DNA of 64,000 bases from NCBI GenBank assembly GCA_023313575.1, contig JAJTTP010000005.1, positions 2,852,001 through 2,916,000 of the forward strand, given 5' to 3'. This document shows, in pieces, positions 1-13,896 of this stretch. The first letter of the stretch is position 1. Each line of letters starts with the position of its first letter. The notes beneath the pieces were generated by a model that worked only from the letters and a program-made list of their open reading frames with translations, was not told the DNA's origin and made no database searches. Source of the DNA: Eutypella sp. D-1. Taxonomy: Eukaryota; Ascomycota; Sordariomycetes; Xylariales; Diatrypaceae. The position numbers were made by a program, and so were the translations under genes.

Positions 1-573
1 CGGCATGTAATTGTATGGTAATCTGGTAGTAAAAGTGGTAAACGTGGTAAAAGTGCCCAAGTACGCGTGCAAATGTGTGTCATTATACCTGGGCGACTTC
101 CGTATTGGGGGGGAATTGGGGGGTTCTGGGGTGGTTGCAGGCTGGGGTCCAGCTAGATGATGGATGATGGATGCTGGATGCCCAGGTGTGCCCAGGTGTT
201 GTACCTTGTTGTTGTCATTGTTATTGTTTGTTTATACCTCGATACATACGGAAGTTGAAACCGCTGCCTACATGTTAGACTTCCTTCTGTATCTCTAGGG
301 GGTTGCCCTTGCCTTGCTTTCCCTTGCCTGTCTCGGTAGATACTTCCTTACATAAGAGGTATGTAGATATTAAATTATTAAATTATGTTTAAACTTGGAA
401 GTTCTTCCTAGGAAGTTGCTGTTCTCCAGCTGTTCTTCCTCCCCCCTCCTTCCCATCTTTCCAGTTGTCAACAATTCCTCTCACTTTTATTTTTTTTCTT
501 CACACAAAATAAAACATTGGAACAACTTTGGATTACGCCCGTTAATGCGCTTACGCCCCTCCCTTTCTCTGTC

Positions 574-633
<60 letters not shown>

Positions 634-914
634 ACACCTTCTCTGTGTGTTACCCCTCGCTCTCTAATAACCAACGCACTTCTTGAAGTCATCTATTTTT
701 GTTCTACTTCTCACGGGATACCCGGCATATTCCCTGTGCAACGACGATTCACCTCTAGGGCTGGGTAGATCTCGGCACAACCAAAACTTTCCGAACCTTC
801 TTGGTTCACACGTGCATCCCAACAGGCATCACATCAGACGGCTGCGGATCGCCCCCCTGGGTTTAATAACTCAATCTGTACTCCTGTAGTTTATATCTCG
901 TGTGTTCGGCCACC
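1..914. other. Gene-free left edge and leader of the NTF2-like gene
   Basis: No credible gene is seen. The stretch holds G-runs near 108-126, an ATGGATG-type short repeat near 157-180, an AT-rich patch near 369-389, and a long pyrimidine tract dominated by CT dinucleotides at about 560-640. Small open frames through the CT tract are low-complexity and have no coding look. The right part is probably promoter and 5' leader of the gene starting at 915. Confidence 0.6.
560..640. repeat. (CT)n microsatellite / polypyrimidine tract
   Basis: The tract is almost pure CT dinucleotide, interrupted near 588 and ending in CTCTGTCTC. It lies about 275 bp before the start codon of the NTF2-like gene. CT-rich leaders are common next to fungal transcription starts, so a promoter role is possible but inferred. 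Confidence 0.85.
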
Positions 915-2693
915 ATGTCCCTTGCAGACTCGTACAAGCAGTTCCTCGCTGCTCCCAACGCGTCGCTTCTCGCCAATGAAGCCTCCATTCACTACGTCAC
1001 CACCACCACCACCATCAAGGGTACCGACGACATAGTGAAGCACTTCAAGTCCTTTAGTGCTCAGCTCAGGAGGAAGAAGGAAGAGTTCCTCAATGTCGTT
1101 GAGGGACGCGACCGCGTTATTGCTGTCGAGGTCGACACCGTCATTGAGTTCCTCACTGGCGGCGGCCCTTATCTCCCCGGCCTCGACGATAACTTCCTCG
1201 CTGATCGCGTAGTTTATCTGCCCATCGTATGTATTGCTGTCCCTGCTGTCCCTGCTGTCCCTCTTACCACCGTCTCTGTTGTGCAGTTAGCTAATCTCTG
1301 CTCACCCCCCCCCCCCCCCCCGCTTAAGACGCACTTCGTGACCTTCGACGGACAGGGCAAGATCCAGCAGATACGTCAGTCATGGGACCAAGGCTCCTTA
1401 CTCAAACAGCTCGACGTCATCGGGAAAACTGGTCGCAATTGGCCCATTAGCGACAGCAAGGACCAGATCAAGATGATTGAATTCTGCGTTAAGACTGTCT
1501 CAAATGGTGTCGCTGCCCAGGCCCCTACTGATCTTCCCGTTCGCCCACATGGTAACTCCTCCAATGTCTCGCGCGACCCTCGTTCCTCTTTCTCGCTATT
1601 CGGTGCCCCCGAGGAGAACGATCAGTCCGTTACCTCTGTCATCTCCCCGAGAGGCGGGGTTAAGCCTCGCCAGCGCGACTTCACCGAGATATTGGGCGAT
1701 GAACCCGTTGAAGACCCCGAGTCTCCCTCTGCTGGTCGCCGTTCCGAATCTCCAAGCAAGGCCGTTGCCCCGAAGGCTGGTGCCACCAAGAAGTTCCAGC
1801 CGTCTCGTCTGTTCGATACTGAGGAGGAAGAGCCAGAAAATGCTGTGCCCGACGAGGTTCGCACATCGAACCATCACTATCGTCCCAACCCCAAGAAATA
1901 CGACCATTTCGACTTTGCCGACGGCTCCGATCCTCACGATGCTCCTCGTCCCGGCAACGCAACCTTCCAGAAGACAAAGCACTCCAGCCAGTGGGACTTC
2001 CAAGACTTCGTCACGCCTGCTAAGGCGAAGCCGACCAAGACCATACGTCAGCAGGACGTGCGCCACTGGGGAGCCAACGATGATGACGTTCCCGACAGTC
2101 CTGAGCGTAAACCTGCCGCCCCCAAGCCTCGTAAAGATGCCGAGACTCATTTTGAATTCATCGACGACGGTCCTGCGCAGAATGAGCCGCGCGTCTCGCG
2201 ACCTCGTGGTGCCACGCATAACGCGGGCTTGGGCTTGTATAAAAACAACTTGTATGATGAGGATGGTGACGACGAAACGACTCACGATGACGATGCGCGA
2301 CCTCTCGGGGTGATCACCAACTTGAAGGATCGTGGTCGGGACTTCGCGCCGCACTTTGCCATGACCGACCAGTCTCCAGCTCAGGAAGCCCGCACACGGC
2401 CTATCGCTGACGACCGCAAAAAGGCTGTCAAGATGATGGACGCAAACTGGTCATCGTACGATGTGTCACCCTCGCAGAAGGAGAACCACCGTACTCAGCC
2501 AAATAACGGATCCAAGACTTCGGAGGAACGCGGCATCCACATTGGCGGCGATGGCATGGGTGGCAGCAGGGGGGGATCTAACCGAAACTGGATGTTTGGT
2601 GACGACGAAGGCAATAGCCCGCTGGCGAAGCCTGTCGCCGGACGGAAGCAGGGCAAGCCTGCCCCGTCCGGAGGTTTCAATTGGGATTTCTAG
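915..2693 (+). CDS. NTF2-like domain protein, conserved in filamentous fungi
   Basis: The chosen ATG at 915 sits in a strong context (GCCACCATGTCC); an in-frame GTG lies five codons upstream. The N-terminal 150 residues resemble an NTF2-like fold (MSLADSYKQFL, EFLTGGGPYLPGL, WDQGSLLKQ). The rest is a long, charged, disordered tail with conserved islands such as KYDHFDFADG, QWDFQDFVTP and DAETHFEFIDDG, and a C-terminal GGFNWDF. I recognise the tail as a conserved ascomycete family of unknown function. A 102-bp intron at 1227-1328 (GTATGT to TTAAG) is a multiple of three and has no stop, so it can be read through; removing it joins YLPI to THFVTF and gives about 558 residues. The intron contains 17 consecutive C just before its acceptor. 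A role in RNA transport is only suggested by the fold. Confidence 0.85.
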   Translation: MSLADSYKQFLAAPNASLLANEASIHYVTTTTTIKGTDDIVKHFKSFSAQLRRKKEEFLNVVEGRDRVIAVEVDTVIEFLTGGGPYLPGLDDNFLADRVVYLPIVCIAVPAVPAVPLTTVSVVQLANLCSPPPPPPLKTHFVTFDGQGKIQQIRQSWDQGSLLKQLDVIGKTGRNWPISDSKDQIKMIEFCVKTVSNGVAAQAPTDLPVRPHGNSSNVSRDPRSSFSLFGAPEENDQSVTSVISPRGGVKPRQRDFTEILGDEPVEDPESPSAGRRSESPSKAVAPKAGATKKFQPSRLFDTEEEEPENAVPDEVRTSNHHYRPNPKKYDHFDFADGSDPHDAPRPGNATFQKTKHSSQWDFQDFVTPAKAKPTKTIRQQDVRHWGANDDDVPDSPERKPAAPKPRKDAETHFEFIDDGPAQNEPRVSRPRGATHNAGLGLYKNNLYDEDGDDETTHDDDARPLGVITNLKDRGRDFAPHFAMTDQSPAQEARTRPIADDRKKAVKMMDANWSSYDVSPSQKENHRTQPNNGSKTSEERGIHIGGDGMGGSRGGSNRNWMFGDDEGNSPLAKPVAGRKQGKPAPSGGFNWDF

Positions 2694-4046
2694 ACGACCT
2701 ATGACAACTCATCTATGCTAAGAAGAGACGAGAATGGAAGACGACGACGCAATTCTGTCCCTATTACCCTTTTTGTTATAATGAGAGATGCATTCATAAC
2801 GGATCATGAAACCACGAGGACTCCGGCGATGCCCACACGGGGTAGTTTTCTAGTGTACGAATTTACCCCCCAGGAGATTACGACCAGCACGAACTGAACT
2901 GGACTACTGTTTTTGGTCCTTACTCTCCCCAGGCTCAGCAAGGCCCTTGGAAACGAGGCCCCTTGAGAGCATTTTTGCTCTGGATAAGGATATATACGGG
3001 GAGGATGCTGCAAATATAGAGTAGGTTGGCTTGAGTCTCTGACACTTGTTCACAGTGCCTACATCAGTTGTTTTCTGCGTTTCCTTGTTCTTTTCTGATG
3101 TGGCCATTATTTGATCTTTTCCCGGATCCAGTCAAGTCGCAGCACGGACCTCTACTACTCGTTGCATTGACCATACTGGTCCGGCAGAGAGAGGCATGAG
3201 TGGCAGATACGTACATCCTGGCTGTGGATTTCGTTTAGATCAAGACGCTTTCCATTTTCTTTTTGTCGCCTTTCTGTTCGTTGTATGTAAATAAATAGCC
3301 CAGAGCTAGAAATATCAGTTGGCTTTCTTTAGGTCTATGTCTAGAACTGGAGAACAAGAAGTGATGGTATCTTTAGCAGTACTGCCGCTGACTACATGCA
3401 ACGTCTCCCGATTCAATATCTGGGCTAAGTTCGTAGCCATAGCGAAGCGTTGGCCGAGACTACCATCGTACTGCAACACCGTATATTCCAATGGGCAGAC
3501 GTTGTTAGGTGGTCGTCAAGACACCGTATCTTTCTATGCCAACTCTTGAAAGATTAAAAAAAAAAAGGGCCACCGCATATCGAGACGAAGTTTCTCCGCT
3601 CCTTTATATTTAAAAGAAGACGCTGGCTCTAGTGTGACCTAGAACCTATTACGTCCCTTTCCTTCCTCCCGCTTCCTGCCCTCTAGGACAACCTCGCCGT
3701 TACACAGATAGACAGAACGCCTCGCTTCTCACGAGCAATCCCCATTCGTGTAAAACAGGGATAGGAGGGCGGTAGGAAAATGCAAGAAGAAAAAGTTGAA
3801 GCTAGTTAGTTCTGGCGGACCGTTTCAATCCAAAGTTCTCAGCATCCATCCAGAAAGCAGGGGCCGCGTTGAAACGACGTAAAGTAAAATGGGACAAAAA
3901 AAACTCGAGAAACGCTAGGGCAGGACTGAACATTGATCCACGCATCATAAACAGGATCCTATCTTGTCTTCTTCCTCCCCTTTCTATAAAATCTCAGCCG
4001 CTCGCTCGATCGCTGAACCCAGCTCAGCCCAACTCTGCTCAGTTCT
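2694..4046. other. Convergent spacer between NTF2-like gene and permease
   Basis: Both flanking genes end here, so the 1.35 kb holds two 3' untranslated regions. Several short AT-rich patches and an A-run near 3556-3566 are seen. No open frame has coding features, and I see no RNA gene. Confidence 0.5.
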
Positions 4047-6143
4047 TCAACAGAAGAACTTATACACCTTCTTCCAGCGGGGCCAGCCGAGGCGCTCTTC
4101 CCTCTCCTGGGTGAGGAGGAGCGGGATGTTGAACTCGCGGCGGCCGGTATCGAGGTCCATATCGGCGACGCGGATGACGCGGGTGTGGGCCCAGAGGCGG
4201 TGCACGACGAAGAAGGCCATAACAATCGGCACCGCCATGAACTGGAGGAAGAAGCTGCGGGCGCGGTCGCGCGGGGTGAAGGCAGCGTCGCTGTTGTTAT
4301 TGGAGGGGACGGTGCGACCGGGGGACCCGCTGCCGCCGTCAATAGGCCAGAGACCGACCCAGAACTGGGCGATGAGGACAAGGACGTTGAAGATGAAGCC
4401 GAGCCAGGAGCCGAGGACGCCGCACTGGGAGGCGAAGGCGAGTTCGCCGACGCGGTGGCCACGCGCGGCCCAGGCGCGGCGGAAGCGGATGTGGGCGAGG
4501 CAGACGGAGCCCCAGGTGAAGATGGAGGAGAGCCCGGAGATGGAGAGCAGCCACTCGAGGATGTCGGCCTGGGAGTCGACGTCGGCGAGGTAGGCGAGCA
4601 GGCCCATGAGCGAGGCGACGACGATGGCGGCGAGCGGGCGGCCCCGACGGTCGATGTACGCGAGGATGCGCGGGGCCTGGCCCTGATCGGCGAGCGCGGC
4701 GAGCGTGCGCGACGACCCGAACACCGACGAGTTGCCTACGGACAGCACGGCGATCAGGATGACGACGTTCATGACGGAGGGCAGGACCTCGATGCCTGCA
4801 TTCTCGATGGCGATCACGAAGGGGGACGCCGCGGCCGACGAGCCCGGCAGCAGCAGCCGCGGGTCGTTGTATGGCACGAGCAGCCCCACCAGTGTTAGTG
4901 ACACGATGTAGAATAGCGTGATGCGCCAGAACACCTGCTTGATGGCCGTCGGCAGCGACTTGCGCGGGCTCGCCGTCTCCGCCGCCGCGAGCCCCACCAG
5001 CTCCGTCCCCGTAAATGCGAACGCCGCTGTCACGAATACGCTGCACAGTCCCTTGAACCCATTGTGGAATGCCCCCGGGTCGTCCCAGTACTTGGCGCCG
5101 ATGTACCCGCCGTTGGGGGTGCCGCCGATGTTGAGGACGATCCCGAGTAGACTGGGGGGGTGGGGATGAGGAGAGCCACGTTAGCATGTGCATTACGGGT
5201 GACTAGTCGAGGTACTTTGAACTTGTAGGGGGACGAGAGGTGAGTGGGGGGAGGCACTAACATAAAGCCGATTACAGCGATGACCTTGATGATGGCGAAG
5301 ACAAACTCGGCCTCTCCGTAGCCTTTGACGCCGAAGAAGTTTATGATTACGATGAATACTAGGAAGATGGTGACGAAGATGGACTTATCTATCGAGGGAT
5401 TCCAGTACGTGAGGGTGATAGAGGCGGCGATGATCTCGAGGGGTAGCACCACGAGCCACTGCATGGCATAGCTGTTCGCGCGTGACATGTGAGTAAAGAA
5501 AGGAAGGTAAGGGGGGGGGGGGGGGTGACTCGACTTACTTCCAGCCCATAGCAAAGCCCCAGGAAGGATGCAGGAAGCGGGTGGAGTAGGAGGAGAAGGA
5601 GCCGGCAACGGGAAAAGCGACGGCGAGCTCGCCGAGAGCCTGGACGGTGCAGTAAAGCATGGCGCCGATGAAGCTGTAGGCGATAAGGACGGAGGCGGGG
5701 CCACCGACCTCGAGGGCGCGACCGGAGGCCACGAACAGGCCCGTGCCGATGGACCCGCCGATAGCGATCATCTGCAAGTGGCGGCCCTTGAGCCGGCGCG
5801 CCAGGTGCGAGTGCGCCGTCTGCAGGTTCGCCTGCCGCACGTCATAGTAGTAGCCTGGGTACGAGGAAGGTGCCCTCCCGCTGCCAGATAGCAGGGATCG
5901 GTGCGAGGGGTGCGCCTCCTCAGCCGCGGCGATGGCCTCGAGCGGGTCCTCCGGGGTGATGCGCTGGTTCGGGTCCCGGCGGAAACTGTCGACCCACCGC
6001 TCGAGCCGCTTCGGCTGGGCCGCGTCCTCGTATAAAGGCTCCCGCATCGTGTACGTGCTTCCCCGCGCTACGGAGTCCTCCTTGATGGGGAACATTTTTT
6101 TCATGTCTATATCGCGATTCGGCATCCTGTCGTCGTGGTGCAT
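4047..6143 (-). CDS. Amino-acid permease (AAT/YAT family, Gap1-like)
   Basis: This is a plasma-membrane proton-coupled amino-acid importer by family. Three exons (6143-5539, 5471-5262, 5151-4047) give 639 residues. Exon joins restore the family motif GWNYAMQWLVVLP and the segment GFILLGIVLNIGG. The first membrane segment carries the signature IAIGGSIGTGLF after the LKGRHLQM cytosolic motif, and the conserved FAFTGTELVGLAAAE lies in the middle. The length and the final KKVYKFFC match fungal general amino-acid permeases. The N-terminal 110 residues are hydrophilic and probably cytosolic, the usual site of ubiquitin-dependent control. Intron 1 has 15 consecutive C on the sense strand shortly after its donor. 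Substrate range cannot be set from sequence. Confidence 0.93.
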
Positions 6144-7289
6144 AGCAAAAAGAAAAAAGAAAAAACCATGCGATAACTATATCGAATCTCGGTCGATTAA
6201 GCGATCGTATTGTGTTGTGTATGGTATGTCGATGCTCGGAAAAGAGATATGCGTGTGTGTATATCAATGTGATCACCACCAACGAGGCAGATCCGGCAAG
6301 TTCATGCGGCAGGAAGTGGAAGCAGGTCTACGGTAATAGCAGACATGCTTTCACGTTGACGTTGACAGTACGCGCGCACATACGGGTACACATATGGGTA
6401 CTTCATATGTGTATATTGGAAACTGCTGCTGTCGTCGCCGTTGTCGTCGTTGTCGGAGCGGAAGCAGAAGTCGAAACTGTGCCCGTGTCGTTTGCAGTGA
6501 TATCAACCGTATAAAGCTGGTGCTGCCAGTTTCGATTACCTCCCAGCCCTACGTATGTATTTAGGTAGGGTAGCGATTTTACAGAAGTAGGCCCAGAGAC
6601 AATTCTGTTCAGATAGTTTGGGAGTCAGATATCTATTGCTACTACATACCTAGGGAGCAAGTAGCAGTGGTGGTGGCGGCGCGGCGCATTTTTTTCTTCT
6701 CTGTTCCCTTTCCAGGCTGACTGGCAAACTGGATGGCTGCTTTATAGCCCTGGGCCTCACAGTATTCCACCGGAACTTAGAAAATGAGCTTCTACTAGGT
6801 CCGTAGGAAAGTAAGGCGAGTTTGTTAAAGCTGCAGGTGTGTAACAATTCAATTTCAATACAGTATTACATAGTAACGAGGCGAACCCGATGAGCTGGGT
6901 TGACCTACATAGTACACCACAAGCTGGAAACTCCATCTGTACAGATACCTACAGATAGGTATAGATATGCGGAGTTAACTTGGAGTCGGTCGGTACCTCC
7001 AGCGCTGCTTCTTCCCGTCCATGCGGGATGACATGAACTTGTGGATTCCAGTTCCACATGGCAAGGTACTAGGCGGGTACGGGGTGGGGTATACATGGCA
7101 ATATGTACCTAGGTACCCGAATTAAGTACCTGCACAACTGCACCAAACCAAGAAACATACTCTTACAGCATTCCATTGCAAAAAGACATACGATGATGGC
7201 TTTCTCACGCGTGCTTCTAATGATTTCTACATAATGCCTTCTTCTTCTTCTTTTTTTTTTTGGAAGACTCTACATACCTACCCCACGTC
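6144..7289. other. Spacer upstream of the permease
   Basis: The 1.1 kb lies between the permease start and the mannosidase stop, both on the minus strand, so it should contain the permease promoter. It includes a 12-bp palindrome GTACCTAGGTAC at 7105-7116 and a CTT/poly(T) stretch near 7240-7261. No gene is seen. Confidence 0.5.
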
Positions 7290-9754
<2,465 letters not shown>

Positions 9755-11088
9755 GGGCACATATGGATGTTATCTATCAAGCGTCACAAAGAAAAACTCA
9801 ACGGCGGTAGGAATGGCATCTCTCGAGGGAAATCGAACAAGCAAGCGGGGGGGAAGAAAACAGACAGCCAGCCAGGCTGGTTTGTGTCCTGGTTGTTGTC
9901 CAGTATCTTTTCAGTAAGTACAGGGCAGGGGATAGAAAGACAAATACCTAAGTAAGTACCTAGGTATGTAAATAAGACAGATCAAATACAGAGAAAATGG
10001 AAATATGGAGGTAGATAATAGAAATACAAATGTCCCAGCTTGCCGGCCACTTACGCACGGGAATATGAATTAATTAAGCAAGCAAGGACAAGTAAACCTC
10101 AAAAGGTGAACTTGGTGATATGTTACCTGTAACTTTTATGTTCTCTTTAACATTCAATGTTGGAAAGTTTTATTTGGTAAATTCAGCCAGCCAATGAGGC
10201 CATTGAGTTTAACCTTGGAAGCCCTTTAGCTGTCCTCTTTGTACGAGGTTATCCATTAATTGGTACCTACCTACATACCTACATACTTATACGTACCTAT
10301 TACCTACCTAAGTACATGTAGGTAGGTCTTCCAGGGTTGGCTCTAGCGCCATCTCATTCATCCGTGGATAGATCTTCTTTCTTTCCCTCTCCCTCCACAC
10401 TTTTTAGCCGCCTAGCCGTAGAACGCCTACTTAGTATTGAGCCTGCCTACCCAAGTGGTTAGTAGTAACAAACAAATTGGACCAGTCCCACCCATCACCT
10501 ATTATCTACCACATAAGTACCTAGGTATCTACTACTTTTCTAGGTACCTTTATCACCTGCCTGTCGGCCTCAATACCGTCCACGATAGCACTGAAGCATT
10601 AAACGCTTCCAGCTACTAACACCGTCGTCACCTAATGATTACCACTTGTTATTCGCAACGTCTTTAACTGCCTTGACTGCGTCGATATCCTAAATAACAA
10701 TACAGTGGAGGTAGTGGTAAGTAAGAGTGGTCCATTTTGTTTATCAACACTTGCCGCCCACCAAAAAAAAAAAGCCCCAAAAAAAGCGAAGAATATACAT
10801 ACAGCCATATACATGTATGTATATACTTATGTATTTACCTCTCCTTGCCTAAAATTTAGTGGATACGCAGGTCTTGTCAACTGCTGTATTATCGGGCCCT
10901 ACATAATGGATCACTAACATCGAACATCGAGTTCATTGCAGGGTTTACAGGTACTTGTGTGTACCTAACTAAGGCTTGAGATCTTATTTCTCCAGAGCAT
11001 CCATCAGCAGGCAACCGCTTCCGGGTCAGGTTACCATCACGAATGCTGCAGTCGCAACCAGTTAATCCACCATCTCGACTTTTCATAC
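9755..11088. other. Divergent spacer between mannosidase and atg10
   Basis: Both flanking genes are transcribed outward, so the 1.3 kb carries two promoters. It is rich in TACCTA/TAGGTA words at about 9940-9970, 10260-10330 and 10515-10550. No coding frame longer than about 75 codons looks real. Confidence 0.55.
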
Positions 11089-12212
11089 ATGCACAAGATG
11101 GGAGACACCATGGCAACTGAGAACAACCTGCAGAAACAGCAGCAGCAGGGCCACGATAACCGCAGCACGTACCAGCACTACCCGCAGCTGACGGCGGAGG
11201 AGTTCACTGAGGCCTGCCACCTCCTCGACAGCAGATACTGCCGCGCCACGCTGGGTCCAGCCCGGCAGCAGTGGCGCCTCCACCTCCACACGGCGCTCGA
11301 CGTTTCCTCGTCCTCCCTCTCCGTCGCCTCCTCTGGCTTCATTACCTTCCTGCAGATCGCGAGACCGCTGGATGATGGCGGCTTCGCGGCAGGCGATGAG
11401 CTGGCTTCGCAGCTCAGCAAGTTCCGTCTTGACGCTGGCGCCGATGAGGTCGGCATGACGGATGCAGATGCTATGATGGTTAGTATGGAAGACGCAGATA
11501 AGGTGAGTCTTAAAAATCTTCCCTCTCTCCTTTCTACTGTTGGCGTCACGGGAAGGAATATATAGCAATCGAGATAGGGGCTAATCACATGACCGGCTGA
11601 TCACTTCCGGGCTTAATTAAATAGCACGTCGTCCCAAAGCAACAACAACAACAAGAAGAACCCCCCTTTCGTCCGGGAAGATTCACTGGTAGTCAAAGTT
11701 ACGTGTCGTATGAGGTCCATCTTCACCCGACATACCGCGCCCCGTGCTTATGGTTCACCCTGCACAACCTACCGCCCAACGAGCCCGCCCTGGACATCGA
11801 GACGGTGTTTCGCCGCCTGGTGCCGGACCAGTTCAAAGAAGCCCTGCGCAGCCCTAGCGGTATCGGCGGCATTTCAGCTGATGTAAGTGACTGGATAATT
11901 GTCTGCCTGCCCGAGTGTCCGACTGAATGTCTGCGATGCGTCCTGTGCAACGAGTTAATGAGAGGATCCCACGCATACGCATACACCATGAGAGTTTTAT
12001 TTTGTCTCTACCTCAGAAAAAAAAAAAGACTAACATGGCAATTACAGCATCATCCCGTCACCGGCGTACCGTCGTTCTTCGTCCATCCGTGCATGCTCGG
12101 AGATGCCATGGCCCACTTTGACTGCCCCAAGGAAGATTACCTCATGGTATGGCTTGGGTTGGTGGGTGGTCCGGTCGGACTCTGGGTGCCGCAGGAGATT
12201 GCAATGGCCTGA
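11089..12212 (+). CDS. atg10: Autophagy E2-like enzyme Atg10
   Basis: Atg10 conjugates Atg12 to Atg5 in autophagosome formation. Three exons, 11089-11502, 11625-11882 and 12048-12212, close in frame to 278 residues. The N-terminal block LTAEEFTEACHLLDSRYC and the core YVSYEVHLHPTYRAPCLWF are typical of the family. Exon 3 contains the HPC motif with the catalytic cysteine at about residue 239, followed by YLMVWLGLVGGPVGLWVP. Branch points resembling CTAAC are visible, for example GACTAACA before exon 3. Three in-frame ATGs occur at 11089, 11098 and 11110; the last has the best context (CACCATGG), so the protein may be seven residues shorter. A Gln-rich insert of about ten residues opens exon 2. 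Confidence 0.9.
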
Positions 12213-12406
12213 TGGGTTCGAGGTTGGCACAGAACTGCGCCACAAAACCATCGAATAATAAACCTCGTAATGTCAGACCCAATGATCAGTGTTGGTACCG
12301 GTGCCAGTGCCGGTGCCGTAACTACGGGTCTCTCTTCAGGCTACATAGGTGGTCCCCCAGACGAGCTCTAGGATTGATAAGTCCGCTTCTCAGCGTGATG
12401 GAAGAT

Positions 12407-13130
12407 TTAATCTTCGTCACTATCCTCCTCCATAGCTACATCCTCATCGCTATCTTCTTCATCGCGGGGCCGCTTCTGGCCGCGATTATCGGGGTCTGCC
12501 GCGTCCGTCATGGTTTGGTCAGTGGCCTGAGATGGCCTAGAGGGTATGCCCTGGGGTGTCTGGGCCGTAGAGGTGGTTGAGGCGGCTGCGTTGGTTGCGG
12601 CGGCGGAAGACGAAGGCGGAGGAGCATTGAAGATGCTCTGCTGGGTTTCCGTCATCTCAACGTTGGCGGCTGCAGAGCCCGGCATCTTGTAGGTGCCGTC
12701 GAGTTTGGCGACCGTGTCGGACTTGGACTTGGCATATTGTATTCTCTGTAGACCAGCCAGCCAGCCAGCCATGAAGGCCGCGTTAGATAGATCAGAGGAA
12801 GCTTTCAGAATTATAAGAAGAACAAAAAAAAGAAGAAAAGGCTCTTACCAGCTCTCTACCAAGGAACTCAAATCCCTCCAAGGCCCTCATGGCCTGGGTG
12901 GCGGCCTGGGCATCCCGGAAGACTATGTGAGCCTGACCGCGCATCTTCATGGTCTTGAGGGCGACGACATCGAGCACGACGCCGTAGATGGAGAATAACA
13001 AGTACAGAGCGGTTTTCAGGTCGGATTTCTGGACCTTGGCGGAGGGGAGATTCGTGACGTAGAGGGTCTGATTGGGAGGGATGGGAGGCACCTTGCCGGC
13101 AGGCCGAACAACTGTCGTGGTGGTAGCCAT
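12407..13130 (-). CDS. U1A/U2B''-family snRNP protein, single RRM
   Basis: The protein should bind a U snRNA stem-loop in the spliceosome. Two exons, 13130-12849 and 12745-12407, give 206 residues. One RNA-recognition motif runs from about residue 20 to 100: RNP2 is LYVTNLP and RNP1 is GQAHIVFRD; the exon join restores FLGRELRIQYAKSKSD, a hallmark of the U1A/U2B'' group. The rest is low-complexity and ends in an acidic tail (EEDSDEDVAMEEDSDED) with no second RRM. Loss or absence of the C-terminal RRM favours a U2B''-like protein such as fission-yeast Msl1, but U1A is not excluded. A (CA)n tract abuts the start codon. It is head-to-head with the ARPC1 gene. Confidence 0.88.
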
Positions 13131-13131
13131 G

Positions 13132-13157
13132 GTGTGTGTGTGTGTGTGTGTGTGTGT
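13132..13157. repeat. (TG)n/(CA)n microsatellite abutting a start codon
   Basis: About 13 TG units end two bases from the minus-strand ATG of the U2B''-like gene, so its immediate 5' leader is (CA)n. Repeat length could vary between strains and alter translation; this is inference. Confidence 0.9.
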
Positions 13158-13184
13158 TTGTAGTTAGGTAATGTGTTGATATCC

Positions 13185-13246
13185 TTCTCAAGGTATGCTC
13201 GTTCTCAAGGTATGCTCGTTCTCAAGATATGCTCGTTCTCAAGGTG
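13185..13246. repeat. 17-bp tandem repeat in a divergent promoter
   Basis: The unit TTCTCAAGGTATGCTCG occurs at 13185, 13202 and, with one change, 13219, followed by a partial copy at 13236. It lies in the spacer between the divergent U2B''-like and ARPC1 genes. No inverted repeats or spacers of CRISPR type are present. Confidence 0.9.
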
Positions 13247-13896
13247 TCATACACATCTACGTCTATTTCCGTTTCGTGATTTTGGTTTATTTTTATTTTT
13301 TCGCCTTGTGTCGCGTTACCGGAGCATTGCCTGTCTGCGTGAGTTGGTAATCGGGTAGTTAGAGATCATTCGTGAAAGTCGGCTAGTTTTTTTTTATTTG
13401 GTGGTGATGATGCACGTGCTTGAGATGGAAAACATAGGTAGAAAGTCAATTGGTAGTTAACTAGCAGATGCCCAGGTGCCTTTGCTACCTACCTACTTAT
13501 GTACGGATCCACTACTCTAGAATTCAGTATTCAAGTCGTGTTCGCGATTTCCCCCATCACCAGCCACAGTTAGAGCTCCACCAAAGAAGGTTGTACGTAC
13601 CTACATGTACCCCGTAACTACCTACCTAAGTACCTAGCTACCTAGCTACCTTACACTAGTATAAGCGTGGGGGTGTGACGCAGCAGCCTGTTCCCCCCGG
13701 AAGACCGTGTACAATACCTAAAGTACTAACTATAGGTATGGGTAGCGCTACTACTACTCCTACCTACTCCTCCTACCTTACATCCACGATCTCACATTCT
13801 CCGACTTCCGTACAACTTCACACACACTCAACCTAAACCTCCACAGGTGATAGTAGAGAGCTATACTCCTATCACTTACACACACCCAAACCCACA
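13247..13896. other. ARPC1 promoter side of the divergent spacer
   Basis: The 650 bp contains many TACCTA/TAGGTA words around 13480-13500 and 13590-13660, then short pyrimidine-rich stretches leading to the ARPC1 start. No gene is seen. Confidence 0.5.

Noticed and set aside
395..667. Open frames through the CT tract
   Set aside because: They translate only the microsatellite (Ser-Leu and Arg-Glu repeats).
4185..4898. 237-codon plus-strand open frame over the permease
   Set aside because: It is the antisense shadow of a GC-rich permease exon with good family motifs on the other strand.
13185..13246. CRISPR-like direct repeats
   Set aside because: Units abut with no spacers, in a fungal promoter; a plain tandem repeat.
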